Shown: positions 1 to 5,672, counted from the stretch's first letter. The stretch is DNA of 8,678 bases from Candidatus Altimarinota bacterium (GCA_015489035.1 WFMP01000161.1:1-8678), one strand, 5' to 3'. The notes: generated by a model from the sequence alone, not told the origin. Numbers and translations are program-made.

Positions 1-2
1 GA

Positions 3-407
3 TTGGCTGCAGTATTTATGTTGATGTGGATTATCTCGTTTGTAGGGATAGATCAGACTATATGGAGCCTGGTTGAAGCAAAGTATCATCATGTTCAGCA
101 ACAAGAAGCTGTCATAGATGCAAAAAAAGCAACGCAGCTAAAATTACAAAAGAGTAAAAAAGATTTGCAAAAGTATCTTAGTCAATACCAACAAGAACTT
201 ACAGATCTACAGCAACAAATTACCATTTCTAAAAAAGATCTTGATAAAAAGTACAGACGCTTTAACGATACTGTTTACAACAACGGTCTCATGTGCGATA
301 CAAAAGATTGTCTTGCAAGAAAATCCAATGCACAAAACGCCATCAATATCTCAAATGAACTGCTACAAGAAAAATTTGACAATAAAAAGAACTGCTTAAA
401 AAGATAA
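3..407 (+). CDS. 5' piece of a frame-split membrane/coiled-coil protein, unknown function
   Basis: I do not recognise a family. The frame is already open at the window edge, so the TTG at position 3 is probably an internal Leu codon and the true start lies upstream. The visible protein opens with a hydrophobic stretch (about residues 4-24, rich in M, W, I, F), probably the end of a membrane segment. From about residue 30 to the end it is a charged, Gln/Lys-rich sequence that looks like a long coiled coil. It contains a C-x4-C pair (CDTKDC). The stop at 405-407 seems premature: the -1 frame is open from 386, continues the same coiled-coil character, and runs without a stop into the frame of the gene at 542-1153. 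The two pieces therefore look like one gene interrupted by a missing base in an A-run, a programmed frameshift, or a sequencing error. Seen: the reading frames. Inferred: the joined protein. Confidence 0.6.
   Translation: MAAVFMLMWIISFVGIDQTIWSLVEAKYHHVQQQEAVIDAKKATQLKLQKSKKDLQKYLSQYQQELTDLQQQITISKKDLDKKYRRFNDTVYNNGLMCDTKDCLARKSNAQNAINISNELLQEKFDNKKNCLKR
384..407 (+). other. Frame junction: A-rich -1 shift site between the two pieces
   Basis: Frame 0 (from position 3) ends at the TAA at 405-407. The frame that becomes the 542-1153 gene is open from 386, just after its own TAA at 383-385. Two A5 runs followed by G lie in or at the edge of this overlap (384-388 and 398-402). One extra A in either run would join the frames. 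With the extra A in the first run the joined sequence reads KKELLKKIKQTEAKIL, a good coiled-coil continuation. Alternatively, the TTA-AAA at 396-401 could allow a -1 ribosomal slip on the lysine codon. No clear heptameric slippery site or downstream pseudoknot was recognised. Confidence 0.55.
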
Positions 408-541
408 AGCAAACAGAAGCAAAAATACTCAACTATGCAAATAAAATAGAAGCTATCACACAAGATGAAGAGCAGTTCCAAACGCAAAACAGCCTCACTC
501 TCAAAAATAAAGAGGAAGAATCACTCTTACATGTAAGAATT

Positions 542-1153
542 ATGGACCTTTTTAATCTGTTTTTCAAAGGAAAAATCACAACACCCGAGAGAGCTTATGT
601 AATGCTGCTCTCAGCAGTTGTCTATCCGATATACATTCTCTTTGTAATTTTTGTGTCAATGAACACTCCCAAAAATAAAGAAAAAAGAGCACAAAAACAG
701 CAACTCAAAGAACAAGAGATTGCACAAAGAAAAAAAGATAAAAAAACAACTTATGATGCTGTGATGCTTTTTGTGGGGATGTTGAAAAAAATAGTTGTCT
801 ATCTTATAAAAACTCGCAAAAGAAAAGTAGCTATTAAAGAGATAGAGGTTGAAAAAGAGGTAGAAGTTATCAAAGAGGTTTATAAAGACGGCAAAGAGAT
901 CGTAAAAGTTGAAATTGAGGTACCTCACATCATAGAAAAAGAGGTAATAGTTGAGCGAATTGTTGAAAAACCAATTATTGAAAAAGAGTTTGTTGTCATT
1001 CCTGCTGATGTTGATTTGAATAAACTAAATGAGATTACAGGCAATACCGCAAAATCAAAAGATCTCGATGAGTTTTTAGAAACTATTGGTCAAAACAAAA
1101 AAGATTTTACTCTAAAAACCGGAGCAACAGATGATAAACACTCAGCTGCATAA
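542..1153 (+). CDS. Membrane protein with Val/Glu-rich repeat tail; probable 3' piece of the split gene
   Basis: No family recognised. From the ATG the protein is 203 residues. It has a clear membrane segment at about residues 18-40, then a Lys/Gln/Glu-rich helix (about 42-68). A second, weaker hydrophobic stretch covers about 72-90 and ends in a basic cluster. Residues about 98-153 are a striking Val/Ile-Glu-Lys alternation (EVEKEVEV, EKEVIVERIVEK) of the kind seen in elongated stalk or coiled-coil regions, followed by a short acidic tail. The ATG has no good Shine-Dalgarno sequence (AAGAATT just upstream). The same frame is open back to 386 with coiled-coil sequence matching the preceding piece, so this is more likely the C-terminal part of one long protein than an independent gene. 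The last 23 bases overlap the next gene. Confidence 0.65.
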   Translation: MDLFNLFFKGKITTPERAYVMLLSAVVYPIYILFVIFVSMNTPKNKEKRAQKQQLKEQEIAQRKKDKKTTYDAVMLFVGMLKKIVVYLIKTRKRKVAIKEIEVEKEVEVIKEVYKDGKEIVKVEIEVPHIIEKEVIVERIVEKPIIEKEFVVIPADVDLNKLNEITGNTAKSKDLDEFLETIGQNKKDFTLKTGATDDKHSAA

Positions 1154-1598
1154 TCAACTCATAGAGTTAGAGATACAAAGAAAAGCACAAGAAGCCAAAA
1201 AAAGAGTACAAGAGGCTAAAACACAAATACTCAAAGAGAGACTCAGACAGGCTCTTTATATTGTGGGATTTTTATTTATCATACTCTTACTGTTAGTAGT
1301 TCTTGTATGGTTGCTGCCGGATAAATCTATAAACTATCCATCATTTAATAGTGCAAAAAGCCAACAACAAAATGATAACCTCATAAAACGAACCAATATC
1401 CAAAAGAAAAAAGAGGGGAAACCTTTTAGTGGTACGGAGTACATAAAAGAGAACAATTATGTCTATAAAAGAGTCTATAAAGATGGAATAATGATACAAG
1501 AGATGAAGCTTGCCCCAACAATTATAGAGTCTAAAGAACAAAACCATGAAAAAATACCACAATTTTCCATGCCAAAGAAAAAAGATGCTTCAAACTAA
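1131..1598 (+). CDS. Single-pass membrane protein with N-terminal coiled coil, unknown function
   Basis: This is a 155-residue protein of no recognised family. Residues 8-40 form a charged amphipathic helix (Ala/Lys/Glu/Gln-rich, likely coiled coil). Residues 42-62 are a single very hydrophobic membrane segment. The remaining 90 residues are polar and Lys-rich, with a GTEYI...VYKRVYKDG stretch. With a positively charged helix before the membrane segment, the N-terminus is probably cytoplasmic and the tail outside. The start is supported by GGAG at 1121-1124, six bases before ATG. It overlaps the preceding gene by 23 bases and the following one by 14, implying coupled translation in one transcript. 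A VYKDG motif also occurs in the preceding protein, but this is too short to argue homology. Partnership with its neighbours is an inference from overlap and shared membrane/coiled-coil character. Confidence 0.75.
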   Translation: MINTQLHNQLIELEIQRKAQEAKKRVQEAKTQILKERLRQALYIVGFLFIILLLLVVLVWLLPDKSINYPSFNSAKSQQQNDNLIKRTNIQKKKEGKPFSGTEYIKENNYVYKRVYKDGIMIQEMKLAPTIIESKEQNHEKIPQFSMPKKKDASN

Positions 1599-1953
1599 TA
1601 TAAAGAGATCTCTTTTACTTTGTTTGCTCATTTTTACAGCACTTCAGGCAAAAAATTTACATCATGAGAAATACTACCAAACGCAGCTTTGCAACACACT
1701 TGGTGGAGAGATGGAAGTTGTGCTTCAAGACAGGACACGGGTTGATTGTTTGACAGACAGATATGCAATAGAGGTTGATTTTGCGAAGAAATGGGCTGAG
1801 AGTATCGGGCAGTCTCTTTATTATGGATATATGACTCACAAAAAACCGGCAATTGCGCTCATTATCAATCTGCCAAAAGAGCAACGCTATCTTAAGAGAG
1901 TTGATGCGATGTGTAAAAAATACAATATCAAGCTCTATTTGATAAAGAAATAA
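1585..1953 (+). CDS. Small exported protein with a possible PD-(D/E)xK nuclease-like core
   Basis: The start at 1585 is preferred over an in-frame ATG at 1546. It begins with a typical signal peptide: basic N-region (NIKR), hydrophobic core (residues 9-20), and LQA cleavage-type end near residue 22. It also gives only a 14-base overlap with the previous gene. The mature part (about 100 residues) has a compact motif set: R52-V-D54-C-L, A-I-E63-V-D65-F, W70-A-E72, G75-Q76-S-L-Y-Y, then P-A-I-A-L-I-I. This arrangement recalls PD-(D/E)xK/RecB-type nuclease folds (D, ExK strand, then a QxxxY-like helix), but the usual Lys after the Glu is Asp here. C36 and C55 could form a disulfide after export. 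I recall similar proteins annotated only as hypothetical in Proteobacteria. The fold assignment is by motif resemblance and activity is doubtful. It is the last gene of the overlapping left-hand group. Confidence 0.75.
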   Translation: MLQTNIKRSLLLCLLIFTALQAKNLHHEKYYQTQLCNTLGGEMEVVLQDRTRVDCLTDRYAIEVDFAKKWAESIGQSLYYGYMTHKKPAIALIINLPKEQRYLKRVDAMCKKYNIKLYLIKK

Positions 1954-1956
1954 TTT

Positions 1957-1973
1957 TAGACATAATATGACTA
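1957..1973 (+). promoter_or_regulatory. Candidate operator, copy 1 (TAGACA-N5-TGACTA)
   Basis: This is an imperfect inverted repeat, TAGACA TAATA TGACTA, matching the element at 3002-3018 in 14 of 17 positions. It ends exactly 10 bases before the TATAAT box at 1984, the same geometry as the second copy. It covers the -35 region of the WYL gene promoter, a position suited to repression. Binding by the WYL protein is inferred from the paired occurrence around its gene. Confidence 0.5.
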
Positions 1974-1983
1974 GAATCTAAGC

Positions 1984-1989
1984 TATAAT
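1984..1989 (+). promoter_or_regulatory. -10 box of the WYL regulator gene
   Basis: A perfect TATAAT lies 31 bases before the start codon, in the 67-base gap after the exported-protein gene. There is no convincing -35 hexamer at normal spacing, which is common for Campylobacterota sigma-70 promoters, and the position is occupied by the palindrome at 1957-1973. The expected transcript start is near 1996. The Shine-Dalgarno AGGAG at 2011-2015 follows. Confidence 0.6.
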
Positions 1990-2020
1990 GGTAACAATTA
2001 ATAAACTATGAGGAGCAAAA

Positions 2021-2983
2021 ATGGCAACAAATCCACAAGCAAGAGTACTTGAACTTTTAAGACGATTTAATGATGGTCAAAAAGTATGTATTGAAACATT
2101 GACTAATGATCCTATGTGGTATGGAAAAAGTGAAAAAACTATCCGTAGAGATCTTGATGTTATAAAACAGTACTTTCCAGAGAGTTTTGAGCTTATTCGT
2201 GGTGGAGAGAAGGGTTGTTATAAAGCGATTACAAATGATATCTTTAGTAATTTTATGGACAAAGATACATTGGCATTAATGGTTCAAACTTTTAATATTG
2301 CTCAAAGAAATAATATTTTAGAGGGCTTGAGTATTTCAAAAGATGATAAACGCATCATTGACTCCAAAATCAAGAAATCAAAAGAGTGTTATGAATTCAT
2401 CACAAAGCCCTATGAGACTAAAAAGGGAGATGTGCAACTCCTTAAAGAGATAGAAAGAGCAATTACATGGAAACGGTATGCAACTATCATCCAAAAAGAG
2501 AAAAGTGGAGAAAAAGAGTATGAGATAAAACCTTATAAAATTGTCTTTATGAGTGAAAACTTTTACCTTGCCTGTGAAAACATAGACATAGAACACCCTT
2601 TTAGCATTTTTAGAATCTCAAATATTCAAGAGATCAAACTTCATACAAAAACATTTCATCTTAATCCTGATATAGAATCATTCATAAAAGAGCTGCAAAC
2701 ACCATTCCCAAAATACACCCCAAACTATAGAACTCACATGATAGAAGTGCTAGTCGAAGTCGATAGTAAAAAGGCAAGATTTTTTAAACTCAAGAAGTTT
2801 TTACCGTCTCAAAAGATAGTTCAAACAAATAATGATGGCTCTTTGCTACTTGCGTTTAGAGTAACACAAGAGATGGAGATGGAGGAGCTTATTAAAAAAT
2901 GGATTCCGTATATGAGAGTGATAGAGCCGCTTTCTTTGAAAGAGAAGATTAAAAATGATTTAAAGCAATATCTAGAGTTTTAA
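2021..2983 (+). CDS. WYL-domain, winged-helix transcriptional regulator
   Basis: This 320-residue protein has the standard layout of WYL regulators. An N-terminal winged helix-turn-helix (about residues 5-70) has the DeoR/HTH_11-like recognition helix SEKTIRRDLDVI (37-48). A linker follows, then the WYL domain (about 144-215), then a C-terminal WCX-type dimerisation/sensor domain to the end. In the WYL domain P171, the F181-Y-L variant of the WYL triplet, and R198 in the IFRIS strand match the conserved ligand-pocket pattern. WYL proteins are known to bind nucleic-acid or nucleotide ligands and often lie beside defence loci, including CRISPR-Cas operons. It would act in the cytoplasm as a repressor or activator. 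The start has a strong AGGAG at 2011-2015. It has its own TATAAT promoter with a palindrome that recurs before the mini-ORF at 3060, suggesting autoregulation and control of the region between it and cas6. The actual ligand and targets are unknown. Confidence 0.9.
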   Translation: MATNPQARVLELLRRFNDGQKVCIETLTNDPMWYGKSEKTIRRDLDVIKQYFPESFELIRGGEKGCYKAITNDIFSNFMDKDTLALMVQTFNIAQRNNILEGLSISKDDKRIIDSKIKKSKECYEFITKPYETKKGDVQLLKEIERAITWKRYATIIQKEKSGEKEYEIKPYKIVFMSENFYLACENIDIEHPFSIFRISNIQEIKLHTKTFHLNPDIESFIKELQTPFPKYTPNYRTHMIEVLVEVDSKKARFFKLKKFLPSQKIVQTNNDGSLLLAFRVTQEMEMEELIKKWIPYMRVIEPLSLKEKIKNDLKQYLEF

Positions 2984-3001
2984 GTTTTAAATATTTTTAA
3001 A

Positions 3002-3018
3002 TAGACAATATATGTCTA
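3002..3018 (+). promoter_or_regulatory. Candidate operator, copy 2 (TAGACA-N5-TGTCTA)
   Basis: This is a perfect 6-bp inverted repeat, TAGACA ATATA TGTCTA, extended by one further A/T pair on each side (3001 and 3019). It lies 18 bases after the WYL stop codon. It is the better-conserved copy of the element at 1957-1973. It is followed after 10 bases by a GATAAT box, reproducing the spacing at copy 1. It is likely the binding site of a dimeric regulator, plausibly the adjacent WYL protein. Confidence 0.5.
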
Positions 3019-3028
3019 TATATTATAT

Positions 3029-3034
3029 GATAAT
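3029..3034 (+). promoter_or_regulatory. Candidate -10 box of the mini-ORF transcript
   Basis: GATAAT lies 10 bases downstream of the second palindrome and 25 bases before the mini-ORF start codon, matching the layout upstream of the WYL gene. A start near 3041 would give a leader of about 20 bases containing the AGAGGG ribosome site at 3051-3056. The -35 region is covered by the palindrome (TAGACA resembles TTGACA but sits too far upstream, at 21 bases). Confidence 0.4.
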
Positions 3035-3059
3035 TATCTAATCAAATCAAAGAGGGAAT

Positions 3060-3137
3060 ATGAATTGGGTAACTGCTGGAAAAATAGCAATCGCTGTTTT
3101 AACAATTATTATCGCAACACAAGAATCAGATTCTTGA
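3060..3137 (+). CDS. 25-residue hydrophobic mini-protein (putative), unknown function
   Basis: ATG at 3060 is preceded by AGAGGG at 3051-3056 and runs 25 codons to TGA at 3135-3137. The peptide starts MNWVTAGKIA, continues with a hydrophobic run of Ile, Val, Leu, Ala and Thr to about residue 20, and ends in the polar tail QESDS. It could span a membrane once, with one Lys (residue 8) near the start of the segment. It has a plausible promoter and ribosome site of its own, and lies between the WYL gene and cas6. Its last third is built into a 49-base compound inverted repeat. Size and hydrophobicity resemble type I toxin peptides and other small membrane regulators, but no family was recognised and it could be a chance ORF over a structured RNA. 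Confidence 0.4.
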   Translation: MNWVTAGKIAIAVLTIIIATQESDS

Positions 3138-3152
3138 TCCGCGATAATAATT
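3104..3152 (+). repeat. 49-base compound inverted repeat (nested palindromes)
   Basis: Outer arms AATTATTATCGC (3104-3115) and GCGATAATAATT (3141-3152) are perfectly complementary over 12 bp. Inside, the arms CAAGAATC (3120-3127) and GATTCTTG (3129-3136) form a second perfect palindrome around A3128. Four unpaired bases on each side (AACA and ATCC) separate the two levels, so the whole unit is symmetrical. As RNA it would form a stable hairpin with a symmetric internal loop. It is not followed by a U-run on either strand, so it is a poor intrinsic terminator. It could be an attenuator, an RNA processing or stability element, a protein-binding site, or a small mobile palindromic unit. It overlaps codons 16-25 and the stop of the mini-ORF. 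Confidence 0.75.
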
Positions 3153-3298
3153 AATAAACAAAAATTCTGAGGTACAACTCATTCTTTAAAAATTAGTACA
3201 ATGTGGTGGAATTTGACAGAAAAGGGCTTTATAAATTCTTATAACATTGAGAATTATAAATAAAATCAATTATATTTTATTATTAATTAATTTATAAA
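3153..3298 (+). other. AT-rich untranslated stretch before cas6
   Basis: No gene was found here. The stretch contains an imperfect inverted repeat at 3230-3258 and a very AT-rich block at about 3256-3298 that may act as an upstream promoter element for the cas6 promoter. An isolated TTGACA (3213-3218) has no properly spaced -10 partner. No CRISPR repeat or leader-like tandem structure is visible. Confidence 0.5.
3230..3258 (+). repeat. Imperfect AT-rich inverted repeat upstream of the cas promoter
   Basis: The left arm TATAAATTCT (3230-3239) pairs with the right arm AGAATTATA (3250-3258) over 9 bp with one bulged A and a 10-base loop. It lies about 45 bases upstream of the cas6 -10 box. It could be an operator or a weak hairpin. 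In sequence this AT-rich, chance similarity cannot be excluded. Confidence 0.3.
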
Positions 3299-3307
3299 TG
3301 TTATACT
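3299..3307 (+). promoter_or_regulatory. Extended -10 promoter of the cas6-csm operon
   Basis: TGT-TATACT is an extended -10 element (TGn plus a five-of-six match to TATAAT), preceded by a long AT-rich tract. No -35 hexamer is recognisable, which extended -10 promoters tolerate. The predicted start near 3314 gives a leader of about 20 bases with AAGGA at 3317-3321, twelve bases before the cas6 ATG. Neither copy of the TAGACA palindrome is present here. Confidence 0.5.
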
Positions 3308-3333
3308 TCATTGGCAAAGGACAATAAAACCTA

Positions 3334-4158
3334 ATGAAATTTACTCAAATATCTATTTTAATAAAACCTAATAAAAAACCTCCATATTTTATAGGCTCTC
3401 AACTACGTGGGGCATTAGGCTATGCTCTAAAAAAGGTATCTTGCATAAATCCCTCTTTTAAATGTGAAGGATGTTTTAGTGTAAGTAGTTGCACATACTA
3501 TCAATTTTATGAGCAAAAAAATAGTTTTCATAAGTATAGGTTTGATTTTGAGCTTGGGCTTGAGTATTATGATTTTAATCTTTATCTATTTGATGAAGCA
3601 ACAAAACAACTTCCTTATATTGTCAGTGCATTACATATGATGCTAACCAAAAATGGTTTGGGTAGAGAGCGAATAATATATCCGGACTTTGAACTTTTTA
3701 TCAATGGTGAACAATCATTAAAAAATGGAGAGTTACATTTACCAGACGTATATATAAAAAAGTTGCAAATAAATGATATAAAAAAAAATATTACTTTGGT
3801 TATTAAGACTCCATTGAGAATAAAAAAAGAAAATAATTTTATAAGAGATGACAGATTAGAGCTTAAAGATATTATCAACTCAATTTACCAACGACAAATG
3901 CAACTTTTAGGCAAAGGTTATAAAAAATTTCCATACTCCATTCAAGGAGAGATAGTAAAAAAAGATCTTCACTACAAAGAGTTAACAAGAATGAGCAACC
4001 GTCAAAAAACAACAATGAACTTAGGAGGTATAATGGGTAAAATAGAAATAATTGGGCTGAATAAAGAGTGTTATGAAGTTTTAAAAGTTGGGGAACTCAT
4101 AGGTGTTGGAAAACAGACTGTTTTTGGTCTTGGAAAAATTAAAGTGAAGGAGGCGTGA
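3334..4158 (+). CDS. cas6: Cas6 family CRISPR pre-crRNA processing endoribonuclease
   Basis: This 274-residue RAMP-fold protein would cut the CRISPR precursor transcript within each repeat to supply crRNAs to the Csm complex. The N-terminal part shows the GSQLRGALGYAL signature (21-32) of the Cas6/RAMP family. A cysteine cluster follows, C37-x6-C44-x2-C47-x5-C53, often seen in this Cas6 branch and possibly metal-binding. The C-terminus ends with the family's glycine-rich loop, G257-V-G-K...F-G-L-G-K268. The length is normal for the family. The catalytic residue cannot be assigned from the sequence alone; His residues occur in SFHKY, ALHMM, LHLP and LHYKE. It is the first gene of the operon, with a short leader and its own promoter. 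Its TGA shares one base with the cas10 ATG, implying translational coupling. Confidence 0.9.
   Translation: MKFTQISILIKPNKKPPYFIGSQLRGALGYALKKVSCINPSFKCEGCFSVSSCTYYQFYEQKNSFHKYRFDFELGLEYYDFNLYLFDEATKQLPYIVSALHMMLTKNGLGRERIIYPDFELFINGEQSLKNGELHLPDVYIKKLQINDIKKNITLVIKTPLRIKKENNFIRDDRLELKDIINSIYQRQMQLLGKGYKKFPYSIQGEIVKKDLHYKELTRMSNRQKTTMNLGGIMGKIEIIGLNKECYEVLKVGELIGVGKQTVFGLGKIKVKEA
4147..4153 (+). promoter_or_regulatory. Ribosome binding site that decides the cas10 start
   Basis: The full AAGGAGG lies inside the end of cas6. The GTG at 4155 would be only one base away, which is too close. The ATG at 4158, four bases away, is therefore the likelier start of cas10. Confidence 0.7.
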
Positions 4159-5672
4159 TGAGTAAGTATTTTAATACCGCTGTATATGATCCAGAATATA
4201 AAAGATCTGATATAGATCAGCTACTACAAGATAAGATGACTTACATAGCTGGGGATTTTTGGGGAATACAAAATTTTATATTTGATGGATTAACAACACA
4301 AAATGCAGCAAAGGTACTAAGAAGTAAATCAGCCTTTGTACAAATATATACGGAACTTTTAGCAAAATATATCTGTTTTACACTCAGTATAGCTGAAAAA
4401 TATATTATAAGTAATAATGCCGGTAAATTTGAAATTTTAGTACCTATGGAAAGTGTTGACATAAAAAATATACAAGAAAAGGTTGATGATTATTTTATTA
4501 AAAACTTTTTTGGACTTAGTGGTATTTCCATTGTTTCATTATCATTAACAAAAGATGACTGGACAAAAAACTATAAAGCTTTTAGAGATACTCTTGCTAT
4601 AAATATGGAAAATACAAAGTATCAGAAATTTAATCTTTTGAAACAAACGCCAATACTTGAATACGATACAAATCTAGACAATAAAACGTTATGTAAAGTG
4701 TGTAACATAAGAAAAATAGAAGATGAATATTGCCATATATGCGATATATTTATTAAACTTGGTAGAAAACTTACAAAAAAAGAAGCAAAAGATCCATATG
4801 CCGATGAATTGGGAATATCTTTTGATAATTTCAATCTCGAAATAAAGTTGGATAATCGCATCAAATCATATATACCAAACAAAGAAGATGGTGAACCGCT
4901 TCTTTTTAGTGATATAGCAAATAATAGTTGCAGTAATGATGAAAACGGCATAAAAGCACTTGGCGTTTTAAAAGCTGATGTAGATAGTATGGGAAATTTT
5001 ATCAAACAGAGTGACGTAACACAAAGCTTTGAAAACTTCGATGAATTTAGTAAAGGGATTGATTCTTTTTTCTCTCTTTATGTACCAAAACTTTTACGAG
5101 AACAATATCGTAATATTTATACTGTTTTTGCCGGGGGAGATGATCTTTTTTTAGTTGGTGCATGGGATGAAATTATGCAATTTTCACGAGTTATTCAAAA
5201 AGACTTCAAAACATATATCAACTATAATAAAACTAAACTTTCTATCTCATTTGGTATCTCTATTGCAAAACCTGCAACCCCTATAAGTTATTTGGCAGAG
5301 CACACAGAAGAGCTGCTTGAAGCCTCAAAAGAGCTTGATGGCAAAGATGGTTTAACAATTTGGAGTGAGAGTGTAAAATGGAAGAGTTATATCGAGGTAT
5401 ATACTAATCTTGAGCTAATTTTTCAAAATTATCAAAACTTAGAAACTGTTACAGTATACAGGTTTTTGGAGTTTTGTAATATGAGTAAGAATGTTGCAAA
5501 TGACATAAAAAATAGTATGTGGAAATCAAAGTTAAACTATTTGTTTAGTAGAAATATGAACATGGATAAAGATAAGGAATTATTAATGGGATTAGATAAG
5601 TATATCTCACAAAGTCCAAGTGAGACAAAAATATATTTAAGTGAATTTGTATATAAAAGGAGAGCAGTATGA
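4158..5672 (+). CDS. cas10: Cas10/Csm1, type III-A large subunit with active-type GGDD cyclase and no HD domain
   Basis: This is the signature subunit of type III-A effector complexes. It begins with 31 residues and then enters directly into the first palm domain (GDFWGIQNFIF, 32-42, and AAKVLRSKSAF). A treble-clef/zinc ribbon has C179-x2-C182...C192-x2-C195. The second palm domain has A-D274-V-D276-S-M-G and the cyclase motif G326-G-D-D329 (FAGGDDLFLVG). An alpha-helical D4 domain ends the protein. The intact GGDD predicts cyclic oligoadenylate synthesis on target-RNA binding. The usual N-terminal HD ssDNase domain of about 100-250 residues is absent, which explains the length of 504 rather than about 750-850. 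No separate HD gene lies in the window. The start at 4158 follows from the AAGGAGG spacing. The gene shares one base with the cas6 stop and four with csm2. Family certain; the biochemical consequence of HD loss is inference. Confidence 0.96.
   Translation: MSKYFNTAVYDPEYKRSDIDQLLQDKMTYIAGDFWGIQNFIFDGLTTQNAAKVLRSKSAFVQIYTELLAKYICFTLSIAEKYIISNNAGKFEILVPMESVDIKNIQEKVDDYFIKNFFGLSGISIVSLSLTKDDWTKNYKAFRDTLAINMENTKYQKFNLLKQTPILEYDTNLDNKTLCKVCNIRKIEDEYCHICDIFIKLGRKLTKKEAKDPYADELGISFDNFNLEIKLDNRIKSYIPNKEDGEPLLFSDIANNSCSNDENGIKALGVLKADVDSMGNFIKQSDVTQSFENFDEFSKGIDSFFSLYVPKLLREQYRNIYTVFAGGDDLFLVGAWDEIMQFSRVIQKDFKTYINYNKTKLSISFGISIAKPATPISYLAEHTEELLEASKELDGKDGLTIWSESVKWKSYIEVYTNLELIFQNYQNLETVTVYRFLEFCNMSKNVANDIKNSMWKSKLNYLFSRNMNMDKDKELLMGLDKYISQSPSETKIYLSEFVYKRRAV

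Noticed and set aside
1546..1584. Longer N-terminus for the exported protein starting at the ATG at 1546
   Set aside because: It would place 13 extra, Lys-rich residues before a normal signal peptide and deepen the overlap; the ATG at 1585 gives a classical signal sequence.
2986..3000. AT-only hairpin after the WYL gene as a terminator
   Set aside because: The TTTAAA arms contain no G or C and are self-complementary; too weak to support a terminator call.
3213..3218. TTGACA as a -35 box for cas6
   Set aside because: The nearest -10-like hexamers are 11 or 21 bases away, outside the usual 16-18 spacing.
2984..3333. CRISPR array or leader in the gap before cas6
   Set aside because: There are no direct repeats of 25-40 bases with regular spacers; the only strong repeat is the single 49-base palindrome.
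4155..4157. GTG as the start of cas10
   Set aside because: It is only one base after the AAGGAGG ribosome site; the ATG at 4158 has workable spacing.
4675..4680. Further TAGACA half-sites, here in cas10 and at 6500-6505 in csm3
   Set aside because: They lack the second half of the palindrome and lie inside coding sequence.
4622..5005. Minus-strand ORF of 127 codons
   Set aside because: It is antisense to cas10, including the zinc-ribbon and palm motifs, with no recognisable protein features; a shadow frame.
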